Positions 1 to 7,197 of a stretch of DNA of 13,109 nt are shown here, one piece after another. Below the pieces are notes generated by a model. It made no database searches. It saw nothing but the letters and a program-made list of their open reading frames with translations, and was not told where the DNA came from. This stretch comes from JBFJKD01 sp041601945. GTDB lineage: Bacteria > Pseudomonadota > Gammaproteobacteria > Pseudomonadales > Porticoccaceae. Each line of letters begins with the position of its first letter. Within the stretch, counting starts at the first letter, position 1. Where the stretch lies: contig JBFIHG010000049.1 of the NCBI GenBank assembly GCA_041601945.1, positions 1 to 13,109 of the forward strand, given 5' to 3'. Position numbers and translations under genes: made by a program.

Positions 1-150
1 GCATTACAATCGGGTAATTGGCTGCCCTTTGCACGCATCTCATTCAAGGACGTAACTAACGTATTTAGCGCGATCATCCTGTGCAAAACTTAGCCGTGAG
101 CGGAACAGGAAAGTTACTGCACACCTTACAACACACCGAACGGGGACATT
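1..150 (+). other. Upstream non-coding leader of the catabolic operon
   Basis: No convincing gene lies in this stretch. It precedes the acyl-CoA dehydrogenase and should hold the operon promoter if that gene is the first of the operon. The only structure I see is a spaced inverted repeat, TTTGCAC at 28-34 and GTGCAAA at 81-87, which could be regulatory or chance. GGGGA at 142-146 acts as a ribosome-binding site 4 bases before the ATG. I could not assign a clear -35/-10 pair, and the operon may begin upstream of the window. Confidence 0.35.
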
Positions 151-1356
151 ATGAACTTTGAATTTTCAGACAAAGTCAGGGAGTTACAACTGCGGGTCCA
201 GAATTTTGTCGATCAGGTTATCGTGCCCAATGAGGCCCGCTACTACCGGGAGCTGGAAGATGGAGGGCGTTGGTGTACACCGCCGGTGCTCGATGAAATG
301 AAAGCGAAAGCCAAAGCGGAAGGCCTGTGGAATTTATTTCTGCCGGAGAGTGAACGTGGTGCGGGCTTGTCGAACCTCGAGTACGCCCCTCTGTGCGAAA
401 TAATGGGCAAGCTTAAATTCGCCTCGGAGGTGTTTAATTGCGCCGCGCCGGATACCGGCAATATGGAAACTATAGAGCGTTATGGTAGCGAACAACAAAA
501 AAGAGAGTGGCTTGACCCGTTGTTGAATGGCGATATTCGCTCCGCGTTCTGTATGACGGAACCATTGGTGGCGTCGTCGGATGCAACTAATATCGAAACC
601 CGAATCGAACGCGACGGCGACGACTACGTAATCAACGGCCGCAAGTGGTTTTCATCGGGAGTGCATGATCCACGGTGCAAAATATGGATTGTGATGGGCA
701 AAACTGATCCCGATGCTGCACGCCATGTCCAACAGTCAATGATACTGGTGGAACCCGGTACGCCTGGTATCACCGTTGAGCGCTGGCTACCGGTGTTTGG
801 CTACGACGATGCGCCACACGGGCATGCGGAAGTTGTATTCAAGGATGTGCGGGTACCGGTGTCGAATATTTTGTTGGGGGAAGGACGAGGCTTCGAAATT
901 GCCCAGGGGCGGCTGGGGCCGGGACGAATTCATCACTGCATGCGGATTATTGGCGTGGCTGAACATGCGCTTGAGCTGATGTGTCAGCGCTTGTTAAGTC
1001 GAGTGGCTTTTGGCAAACCACTGTCCGAGCACGGCGTCTGGCTGGAACGTATTGCCGACGCTCGCATCAATATAGAAATGAGCCGGCTGTTGACATTAAA
1101 AGCGGCCTATATGATGGATACGGTAGGTAATAAAGTCGCCAAAGCGGAAATCGCCATGATTAAAGTGGCCGGGCCTAATTTAGCGCTCAAAATTATCGAC
1201 GACGCCATTCAGGCGTTCGGCGGTTGTGGGGTCACTGAAGACGTAGGTTTGGCCCGCGCCTATGCTCATATGCGGGTACTACGCATTGCCGACGGCCCCG
1301 ATGAAGTACATCGCAATCAGATTGCACGTCTCGAACTAAAAAAACATATGCAATGA
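151..1356 (+). CDS. Acyl-CoA dehydrogenase, ACAD10/11- and LvaC-like
   Basis: FAD-dependent flavoenzyme of the acyl-CoA dehydrogenase family, 401 residues, the normal full length. The alpha-helical N-terminal domain is about 1-125. The middle beta domain carries the flavin-contact segment FCMTEP (133-138) and an INGRKWFSSG stretch (161-170). The C-terminal helical domain carries RLGPGRIHH (254-262), FGGCG (356-360) and ADGPDEVHR (380-388). In medium-chain enzymes the last motif is YEGT-x-QIQR, where Glu is the catalytic base; here Asp381 falls at that position, as in ACAD10/11-type proteins. GGGGA 4 bases before the ATG supports the start. It leads an operon that also encodes a phosphotransferase and a DUF6285-like protein. 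I infer that it acts on a hydroxyacyl- or phosphoacyl-CoA, like LvaC, rather than doing ordinary fatty-acid oxidation. The family call is firm; the substrate is not known. Confidence 0.93.
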   Translation: MNFEFSDKVRELQLRVQNFVDQVIVPNEARYYRELEDGGRWCTPPVLDEMKAKAKAEGLWNLFLPESERGAGLSNLEYAPLCEIMGKLKFASEVFNCAAPDTGNMETIERYGSEQQKREWLDPLLNGDIRSAFCMTEPLVASSDATNIETRIERDGDDYVINGRKWFSSGVHDPRCKIWIVMGKTDPDAARHVQQSMILVEPGTPGITVERWLPVFGYDDAPHGHAEVVFKDVRVPVSNILLGEGRGFEIAQGRLGPGRIHHCMRIIGVAEHALELMCQRLLSRVAFGKPLSEHGVWLERIADARINIEMSRLLTLKAAYMMDTVGNKVAKAEIAMIKVAGPNLALKIIDDAIQAFGGCGVTEDVGLARAYAHMRVLRIADGPDEVHRNQIARLELKKHMQ

Positions 1357-1458
1357 GTCCGCGCCGGATTTTGCCTGCAATAATTATGCGGCGTGGGTTA
1401 GCGTTCTTTGGGTAAACAGTAAATTTCAGAAAGTTTGAGTGAGTACTGGAGATATGAC

Positions 1459-2565
1459 ATGAAGATAAAAGCCGCGGTGCTACGCGGGATAGATCAGCCA
1501 TTTACCATAGAAGAAGTGGAACTGGCGCCGCCGAAAGAAAATGAAGTTTTGGTGAAAACCACCGCAAGCGGTATCTGCCACAGCGATTACTCCTGCGTGC
1601 ATGGTGTGCTCAAGGTGCCCATGCCGATTGTGCTGGGACACGAGGGTGCCGGTGTAGTGGAGGCGGTGGGTGCCAACGTCAAACACCTTAAACCGGGCGA
1701 TAAAGTGATTGCTTCTCTGACACCCAGTTGTGGGGAGTGTGTCATGTGTAAGGAGTCCAAAGAGTATATGTGTGCGGAAATGGGTAAATTACTTACCCAC
1801 TGCACACAAATCGACGGCACCACCCGCCACACCGGAAAAGATGGGGAACCATTATTTGCATTATGTGGCGTCGGCTCGTTCGGCGAGTATATGGTCATGC
1901 CTGCGGGTTCTGCGATTAAGGTGCCCGATGACACGCCACTGGAAAGTACTTGTCTGATTGGTTGTGGTGTCACCACGGGTACCGGCGCGGCACTGAATAC
2001 CGCGAATGTCCAACCGGGGGAAAGCGCTGCGATAATTGGCTGCGGCGGTGTCGGACTGTCGATTATTCAGGGTGCGCGTATCGGTGGCGCCACTATTATT
2101 ATTGCCATTGATCCTATGGCGGAAAAACGAGAGCTCGCTCTGAGCCTCGGTGCCACTCATGCGATCAATCCATTTGAAGAAAATACGGAGCAGAGGGTAA
2201 AAGAAATTACCGGAGGCCTGGGTGTGCACTACGCATTTGAAGCCCTTGGTCGCACGCAGACCATGGAGCAGGCCTGGAGCTTGCTCAGGCCCACTGGGCG
2301 CGCCATCATAGTCGGCGTCGCCGCTCTGGACCAAACTGTCACCATTCCCACCGGCGCCTTGCTATTTGAGTGTGAAATTCAGGGTTCGTGCTACGGATCC
2401 TCGACACCTAAAAAAGATATTCCACGCTTTGTCGAATTGTTCAAAAGCGGTGAACTGAAACTCGAAGAAATGATTACTCAGCGCATTCAGCTTGGCGATA
2501 TTAATCGGGCTTTTGAGGAAATGGGTCGCGGAGAAGGCGCACGTTCGGTCATTATGTTTGACTGA
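1459..2565 (+). CDS. Zinc-dependent alcohol dehydrogenase (MDR family), copy 1
   Basis: NAD(P)-dependent medium-chain dehydrogenase, 368 residues, similar in layout to class III and aryl/allylic alcohol dehydrogenases. Catalytic zinc ligands Cys40, His61-Glu62 (in GHEGAG) and Cys169 are present, as is the structural zinc set Cys91, Cys94, Cys97 and Cys105. The Rossmann loop GCGGVG is at 194-199, and Asp218 at the end of the second strand favours NAD over NADP. The frame is open to a TTG at 1435, but ATG 1459 is preferred because GGAG (1448-1451) sits 7 bases before it and the product then aligns end to end with its paralogue. It is followed after 47 bases by that paralogue. It probably oxidises a primary alcohol or lactol in the operon's pathway; the actual alcohol cannot be read from the sequence. 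Confidence 0.93.
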   Translation: MKIKAAVLRGIDQPFTIEEVELAPPKENEVLVKTTASGICHSDYSCVHGVLKVPMPIVLGHEGAGVVEAVGANVKHLKPGDKVIASLTPSCGECVMCKESKEYMCAEMGKLLTHCTQIDGTTRHTGKDGEPLFALCGVGSFGEYMVMPAGSAIKVPDDTPLESTCLIGCGVTTGTGAALNTANVQPGESAAIIGCGGVGLSIIQGARIGGATIIIAIDPMAEKRELALSLGATHAINPFEENTEQRVKEITGGLGVHYAFEALGRTQTMEQAWSLLRPTGRAIIVGVAALDQTVTIPTGALLFECEIQGSCYGSSTPKKDIPRFVELFKSGELKLEEMITQRIQLGDINRAFEEMGRGEGARSVIMFD

Positions 2566-2612
2566 AGTGTGACTATCACAGCATCGAATTGTAGCAGGGC
2601 GGGAGAAAAAGT

Positions 2613-3716
2613 ATGAAAACAAAAGCGGCGGTACTTTATGAAGTTGGTAGCCCCTTTGTTATTGAAGAGTTAGAGTTGAGCGAGCCAAAAGAAAATGAGG
2701 TTCTGGTCAAATATGCGGCGAGCGGTATTTGCCATTCAGATTATTCGTTCCGCTACGGCACATTGCCGGTCAAATTGCCCGCCGTGCTGGGCCATGAAGG
2801 CGCGGGTGTTGTCGAAGCTATAGGCTCTGGCGTGAAGCATTTAAAGGTGGGGGATCACGTCATTGCGTCTCTGACACCAGCCTGCGGCAAATGTCTGTTT
2901 TGCAAAGAGGGTAAACCGTTTCTGTGCCAGGAAATGGGTGACACCATATGGGAGGCCGCTTTGCTGGATGGCACGCGCCGCTTGAAAAATAAAAAGGGAG
3001 AGGACATCGGGCAACTGGTGTGCGTCGGTACGTTTTCAGAACGGGCAGTCATACCCGCCAGCATGGCAATCAAAATCGACGCTAGTGCGCGTCTCGACAC
3101 AGTGTGTCTGATTGGTTGCGGAGTGACTACGGGAGTTGGCGCGGCACTTAATACGGTCAAAATAACACCGGGGGATAGTTGTGCGGTAATCGGTTGTGGC
3201 GGTGTTGGTCTGTCGATTATTCAAGGCGCAAGGATTGCCGGCGCTAGCATGATTATCGCGATTGACCCGGTGGCGGAAAAGCGCGAACTGGCGCTACAGC
3301 TTGGGGCAACTCATGCGGTTGATCCAGGCGCCTGTAACGCCGTTAAGGAGGTGCGTAAAATCAGCGGCGGTGGGGTGCATTTTGCATTTGAGGCTGCCGG
3401 GCTTAAGGCAACTATTGAACAGGCCTGGGCCATGCCACGTTATACCGGTACCGCCTGTATTGTCGGTGTTCCGGCCCTCGATACGGAGCTTGAACTACCC
3501 GTATTGGGGTTTTTCAGCGAGAAACATTTAAAAGGTTCCGGCTACGGTTCGTCGATACCTTCGCGAGACATTCCTAAATTTGTCGATTATTATCGGTCAG
3601 GCGAGTTGCGTCTTGACGAAATGGTGACCAATCGCATTAAACTGGAACAGATTAATGAAGCCTTTGATGCCATGGGCAAAGGCGAGGGCGCCCGTACAGT
3701 GATTATGTACGACTAA
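2613..3716 (+). CDS. Zinc-dependent alcohol dehydrogenase (MDR family), copy 2
   Basis: Paralogue of the preceding gene, 367 residues and nearly colinear with it. All zinc ligands are kept: Cys40, His61-Glu62 and Cys169 for the catalytic metal, and Cys91, Cys94, Cys97 and Cys105 for the structural one. The GCGGVG dinucleotide loop is at 194-199 and Asp218 suggests NAD. The two proteins share long identical runs around the nucleotide-binding core. They differ most around 107-136, after the structural-zinc loop, and near 236-256 and 289-309, so the substrate pocket or partner surface may differ. GGGAG (2601-2605) lies 7 bases before the ATG. The pair looks like a tandem duplication followed by divergence. 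It may use a different chain length or step from copy 1, or form a heteromer with it. Confidence 0.93.
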   Translation: MKTKAAVLYEVGSPFVIEELELSEPKENEVLVKYAASGICHSDYSFRYGTLPVKLPAVLGHEGAGVVEAIGSGVKHLKVGDHVIASLTPACGKCLFCKEGKPFLCQEMGDTIWEAALLDGTRRLKNKKGEDIGQLVCVGTFSERAVIPASMAIKIDASARLDTVCLIGCGVTTGVGAALNTVKITPGDSCAVIGCGGVGLSIIQGARIAGASMIIAIDPVAEKRELALQLGATHAVDPGACNAVKEVRKISGGGVHFAFEAAGLKATIEQAWAMPRYTGTACIVGVPALDTELELPVLGFFSEKHLKGSGYGSSIPSRDIPKFVDYYRSGELRLDEMVTNRIKLEQINEAFDAMGKGEGARTVIMYD

Positions 3717-3748
3717 AGATTAAGCCAGAGGCACATTGTGTGGCAGCA

Positions 3749-3765
3749 GAGTCTGTGTGAGACTC
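3749..3765 (+). other. Short hairpin between the second ADH and the SMP-30 gene
   Basis: GAGTCT (3749-3754) and AGACTC (3760-3765) form a perfect 6-bp stem around a 5-base loop, in the 100-base gap that is the longest after 1357-1458 in the operon. No T-run follows, so it is not a standard intrinsic terminator. It could be an mRNA processing or stability element, or chance. Confidence 0.25.
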
Positions 3766-3816
3766 GCGTATAGCGTGGTAAAAACCATTCCATAAATACA
3801 CTAAAGGAGCGCAATC

Positions 3817-4674
3817 ATGCAACAGCTAACAACACAACCCTTCGTCGACGGATTCGTATTCCTCGAAGGTCCGCGCTGGCACGAGGGCAAGCTTTGGGTG
3901 TCGGACATGTTTGGCCTGACGGTGTACACCATCACCACCGATGGCAAGAAAACGCCTGTTGCCAACTTCCCGAACCGTCCGTCGGGCATCAATTTTATGC
4001 CGGACGGGTCGGTAGTTATTGTATCCATGGCCGACCGGAAACTGATGCGCGTCGACGTAGCGACTGGCGCACTTAGCGAATACGCAGATTTATCTGCCCA
4101 CCTGGCCTACGACATCAACGACGCGGTTTGTGCAAAAAATGGCAACATATATGTCGGCACATTTGGTTACGACGTATTTGCCCACGAAGAACCGAAGTCA
4201 GCGACCCTCACATTGGTCACTCCTGCGGGCGAGATACGTACCGTCGCAGACGATATGCACTTCCCTAACGGTGCGGTAATTACCCCCGATGGAAAAACAT
4301 TAATTGTGGCTGAAACCTTTGTTGGACGACTTACCGCATTTAATATCGAAGCGGACGGATCCTTGAGCAACCGCCGGGTATTTGCCGATTTGGCCCCCTA
4401 TACCCCCGATGGTATCTGTCTCGACAAAGAAGGGGCAGTGTGGGTGTCCGCGTTTGAAAATGGCGAATTTATACGGGTGCTCGATGGTGGCACTATTACC
4501 CACAAAATCGATGTGGGCGACCGTCGCGCTGTGGCCTGTAATCTGGGTGGTGACGACGGTAAAACGCTGTTTTGTCTTATTTTCGACGGTGCTCTGGAAG
4601 ATATTCCGCTGGGCAAGGAAAATGCCAAAATCGAAATCGCACGGGTCGAAGTCGCGGGTGCTGGTTCACCCTGA
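3817..4674 (+). CDS. SMP-30/gluconolactonase/LRE-like family protein
   Basis: Six-bladed beta-propeller of the SMP-30/gluconolactonase family, 285 residues, full length, with no signal peptide and therefore probably cytoplasmic. The usual single-metal site is readable: Glu17 in EGPRW, Asn101 in YDINDA, Asn151 in FPNGA and Asp198 in TPDGIC. Repeated xPDG turns at about 62-64, 157-159 and 197-199 mark propeller blades. Family members hydrolyse sugar lactones or other cyclic esters using Ca2+ or Zn2+. AAGGAG (3804-3809) lies 7 bases before the ATG. The following gene starts 43 bases downstream. Within an operon with a hydroxyacyl-CoA kinase-type module, I infer lactone ring opening giving a hydroxy acid; the specific lactone is unknown. 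Confidence 0.9.
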   Translation: MQQLTTQPFVDGFVFLEGPRWHEGKLWVSDMFGLTVYTITTDGKKTPVANFPNRPSGINFMPDGSVVIVSMADRKLMRVDVATGALSEYADLSAHLAYDINDAVCAKNGNIYVGTFGYDVFAHEEPKSATLTLVTPAGEIRTVADDMHFPNGAVITPDGKTLIVAETFVGRLTAFNIEADGSLSNRRVFADLAPYTPDGICLDKEGAVWVSAFENGEFIRVLDGGTITHKIDVGDRRAVACNLGGDDGKTLFCLIFDGALEDIPLGKENAKIEIARVEVAGAGSP

Positions 4675-4717
4675 AGAACCGTGTAAACAAGGCAAGAAAA
4701 CGAGTAAAGGTGACGCG

Positions 4718-5722
4718 ATGTATAAGTATCGACTGGAAAAATCCGACGAATACACGCACGTCGCCAGCAACGAAATAAATTTTAATGAAAGTGTTTACGT
4801 AAACGGCTGGGACCTCGCGCAAAAGTTTGGCGTATGGATGCGTTTGGGTAATCGGGTCAATGAAGGTTATGCAGAGGTGTCCGTATGCCTCTACCTGCCG
4901 GATGGCAGGGTGGCGTGTCAGTTTCAACGCCCCACAATCACTGACAACGACACTCACAATGCAGGGGGACTGCAATACCAGGTGCTGGAGCCGTTTAATG
5001 CAGTGGCTATGCGTTACACGGGCGAACTGATGCTGCTCGATAATCCGGAGCAGCTGCGCGACCCACGCAAAATGTTTAAGGAAGCTCAACGGGTATCAGC
5101 AGATATTGATCTTACCCTGACCGGTGTCTCTCCCATGCATGGCGGTGAACCCACAGCGGCAAATGATGACACCATGTACGGGCGGGATTTTTCCCTTGGA
5201 CATTTTAATCAGCATACCCAGACCGTGGGAACCATAAGGCTGGGCGACACGACGTTAACTCTGGATGGTTACGGCTGGCGCGACCATTCATGGGGCCCGC
5301 GTTACTGGACGAACATTTATTTTTATCGACTGTTTATTGCCAATTTTGGCGCGGACCGTGGCTTTATGCTGCTCAAGCGCACGGGGCGGGATGGGGTGGT
5401 ACACCGCCAGGGCGTACTATTGTACGACGGCCAGTATGAGGACATTACCGATCTCGACATCATTACCGAATGGAGCCCCGCCAAAGATCCCGTCGCCATG
5501 CAGCTTGGGGTCAGGACTGCCCAACGTTCTGTTCTGCTCGAGGGCAAAGTAATGACCCTCGCACCCCTTAGAAATCGTCGCCAGGTCGGCGACCAGTCGC
5601 TTGCCTGCCGTATCGCAGAAGGGTTCACTGCATGGCGTTGGGACGATGGTCGTCCGGGTATTGGTATCACCGAATACATTGAATTTCTCGAGAACGGGGA
5701 ACCGGTCGGTTATCCGCTGTAG
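4718..5722 (+). CDS. DUF7064-like protein (CrtC/lipocalin-related beta-barrel type)
   Basis: Protein of 334 residues and unknown activity. Its most recognisable feature is GYGWRDHSWGPRYW at 184-197, typical of DUF7064/7065-type proteins, which are distantly related to carotenoid 1,2-hydratase (CrtC) and other lipocalin-like hydratases. It is rich in beta strands, has no signal peptide and no obvious membrane helix. ATG 4718 is chosen because AAAGG (4706-4710) precedes it by 7 bases and the recognisable protein begins there. The frame stays open upstream to 4382, but that stretch overlaps the SMP-30 gene and its translation looks like an out-of-frame shadow. Conserved Arg188, Asp189, His190 and Trp192 are candidate active-site residues by analogy with hydratases. 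It may bind or hydrate a hydrophobic, perhaps terpenoid-like, substrate; this is inference. The existence of the gene is firm. Confidence 0.82.
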   Translation: MYKYRLEKSDEYTHVASNEINFNESVYVNGWDLAQKFGVWMRLGNRVNEGYAEVSVCLYLPDGRVACQFQRPTITDNDTHNAGGLQYQVLEPFNAVAMRYTGELMLLDNPEQLRDPRKMFKEAQRVSADIDLTLTGVSPMHGGEPTAANDDTMYGRDFSLGHFNQHTQTVGTIRLGDTTLTLDGYGWRDHSWGPRYWTNIYFYRLFIANFGADRGFMLLKRTGRDGVVHRQGVLLYDGQYEDITDLDIITEWSPAKDPVAMQLGVRTAQRSVLLEGKVMTLAPLRNRRQVGDQSLACRIAEGFTAWRWDDGRPGIGITEYIEFLENGEPVGYPL

Positions 5723-5750
5723 TTTTCTTTCGTCGGGAAGCAGTTAGTCT

Positions 5751-6770
5751 ATGAACGACAGCGTTAAAAGTCCCCACGTTATCGCCGATCTGACTGTTGC
5801 CCTGCGGGCAGCCATCAAACGCCGTTACGGTGAAAGTGCAGATATTGGCAACGTAAGTGTCGCGGTGCTTGGTGGTTCTAATCGCACATTATTATTCGAT
5901 CTGCATGCGTCGGGTAAGCAACGACGAATGGTGTTTCGGCAGGAGACCTACCGTGCTACTACCTCGCCATTTCTGGCACCACATGATCAGTTTAAATTAT
6001 TGCAGATAGCTCATCGCCACAGCCTCCCCGTACCGGAACCAATTTTCGAACTGGATATGGATGATAATCTCGGCCGTGGTTTCGTGATGGCCTGCATTGA
6101 GGGCGATAGCTTACCCAAAATACTCCTGAATGATTCTCTTTATGCGCCAGCGCGGGAGCGTTTTGCGAGTCAAACCGGTGAAATACTGGCGAAACTGCAC
6201 AGTATAGATAGTGGAGAAGCGGACTTTCTTGCTAATACTGCAGACAGTGTCGATCCACTGGCAGCACAAATTACCCGTTACGATAGTTACGGTGAATACC
6301 ATCCGGCCATAGACATTGGTATTCGCTGGCTGGAAACGCATCGCCCAGCGGATACCACGCAATCCATCGTACACGGGGATTATCGCAACGGTAATTTAAT
6401 CCTTGGTCCACAAGGCATCCGCGGGGTTCTGGATTGGGAGTGCACTCATCTGGGTTCGGCGGTTGAAGATATCGCCTGGGTTTGCCTGCGTTCCTGGCGT
6501 TACGGCAATCTGGATAAAGCCGTAGGGGGGATGGGCACCCGCGCAGATTTGTACCAGGCATATCGGGTCAATGGCGGTCGGGCGCTGGAGCCGGATGAAG
6601 TACACTGGTGGGAAGTGTTTGGTTTACTGCGCTGGGCAGTATTAAATATTATGCAGGCCAGTGGTCATATCAGCGGCGAGCGACGCTCCCTGGCGTTTGC
6701 ATCCTGCGGTCGCAATACCAGCATGATCGAATACGATCTACTGATGACGATCAACGGTCAATACAACTAG
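5751..6770 (+). CDS. APH-fold phosphotransferase, LvaA/ACAD11-kinase-like
   Basis: Kinase of the aminoglycoside-phosphotransferase fold, 339 residues. The N-lobe has a glycine-rich turn GGSNRT (41-46). The catalytic loop reads HGDYRNGN at 208-215, giving His208, Asp210 (base) and Asn215 (Mg2+). The metal-binding LDWE (227-230) follows. This subgroup does not act on antibiotics; it is related to the kinase domain of ACAD10/11 and to LvaA, which phosphorylates 4-hydroxyacyl-CoA in the levulinate pathway. A GGGAAG site (5735-5740) lies a rather long 10 bases before the ATG. The next gene, a DUF6285-like protein, begins 10 bases after its stop, suggesting coupled production and a complex. I infer ATP-dependent phosphorylation of a hydroxyl group on an acyl-CoA. 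The fold assignment is firm; the substrate is inferred from neighbours. Confidence 0.88.
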   Translation: MNDSVKSPHVIADLTVALRAAIKRRYGESADIGNVSVAVLGGSNRTLLFDLHASGKQRRMVFRQETYRATTSPFLAPHDQFKLLQIAHRHSLPVPEPIFELDMDDNLGRGFVMACIEGDSLPKILLNDSLYAPARERFASQTGEILAKLHSIDSGEADFLANTADSVDPLAAQITRYDSYGEYHPAIDIGIRWLETHRPADTTQSIVHGDYRNGNLILGPQGIRGVLDWECTHLGSAVEDIAWVCLRSWRYGNLDKAVGGMGTRADLYQAYRVNGGRALEPDEVHWWEVFGLLRWAVLNIMQASGHISGERRSLAFASCGRNTSMIEYDLLMTINGQYN

Positions 6771-6780
6771 GAATGGTCGG

Positions 6781-7149
6781 ATGAATCAGGACCAACCAGA
6801 TATTCAGGAAATATTACGTTCCGTTATCGCCTATACGGAAGACGTGGCGAATCGCAGCAAGGGGTCTGAACGATACGATGCACTATGCGCAGTTTATTTA
6901 TTGGGTGCGGTGGCGCGGGAATTGACGTTGGGCTCCGAGCAGAGCCGCGCACAACAGGCAAAACTGTCCGCGTTAACCAATGCTAGCGGTTCGCTGGCAG
7001 ATCTGTATGCGGTGTTTTGTCGGAATACCCGTTCCGGAGACTACGATAAGAAGTGGAACGAGGCTTTTGAATTTGCGCTCCAGCAAACTATAGACAAAGT
7101 TACCGTATCGAATCCACAGCATCTCGATGCAATCCATCGAGAGCAGTGA
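6781..7149 (+). CDS. Small DUF6285-like protein, likely LvaB-type kinase partner
   Basis: Small soluble protein of 122 residues, predicted mostly helical, without cysteine-metal motifs, signal peptide or membrane helix. The pattern VARELTLG near the middle, a LADLYAVFCRNTRSGDYD segment, and a C-terminal 'DKVTVSNPQHL' stretch match the layout I associate with DUF6285. That family is commonly encoded directly after APH-type kinases and acyl-CoA dehydrogenases. It starts 10 bases after the kinase stop and ends the operon, with a convergent gene beyond. In Pseudomonas LvaB, a small protein, co-purifies with and is needed by the kinase LvaA. I infer the same accessory role here. The domain name is from recognition only, so a profile search would be the test. 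Confidence 0.75.
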   Translation: MNQDQPDIQEILRSVIAYTEDVANRSKGSERYDALCAVYLLGAVARELTLGSEQSRAQQAKLSALTNASGSLADLYAVFCRNTRSGDYDKKWNEAFEFALQQTIDKVTVSNPQHLDAIHREQ

Positions 7150-7167
7150 GACTACCGGTCAACGTAG

Positions 7168-7184
7168 CGACTTTCAATAAGTCG
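7168..7184. terminator. Possible weak bidirectional hairpin between convergent genes
   Basis: CGACTT (7168-7173) and AAGTCG (7179-7184) make a perfect 6-bp stem around a TCAAT loop, in the 48-base gap where the catabolic operon (+) and the eptA operon (-) converge. Neither side has a good T-run, so it is at best a weak or Rho-assisted terminator. The location is the main argument. Confidence 0.3.
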
Positions 7185-7197
7185 GGATCAAGCAACG

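Noticed and set aside
1435..1458. TTG start 8 codons upstream of the first alcohol dehydrogenase ATG
   Set aside because: The GGAG site is placed for ATG 1459, and the paralogue begins at the equivalent methionine.
1861..2334. 157-codon minus-strand frame inside the first alcohol dehydrogenase
   Set aside because: Antisense shadow of a strongly supported gene; no family resemblance or ribosome-binding site.
4382..4717. Long in-frame N-terminal extension of the DUF7064-like gene
   Set aside because: It overlaps the well-supported SMP-30 gene almost completely, its translation has no family resemblance, and a good ribosome-binding site precedes ATG 4718.
5751..6770. Aminoglycoside resistance kinase
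   Set aside because: The fold is shared, but the catabolic operon, the acyl-CoA dehydrogenase and the DUF6285-like partner point to an acyl-CoA kinase of the LvaA/ACAD11 type.
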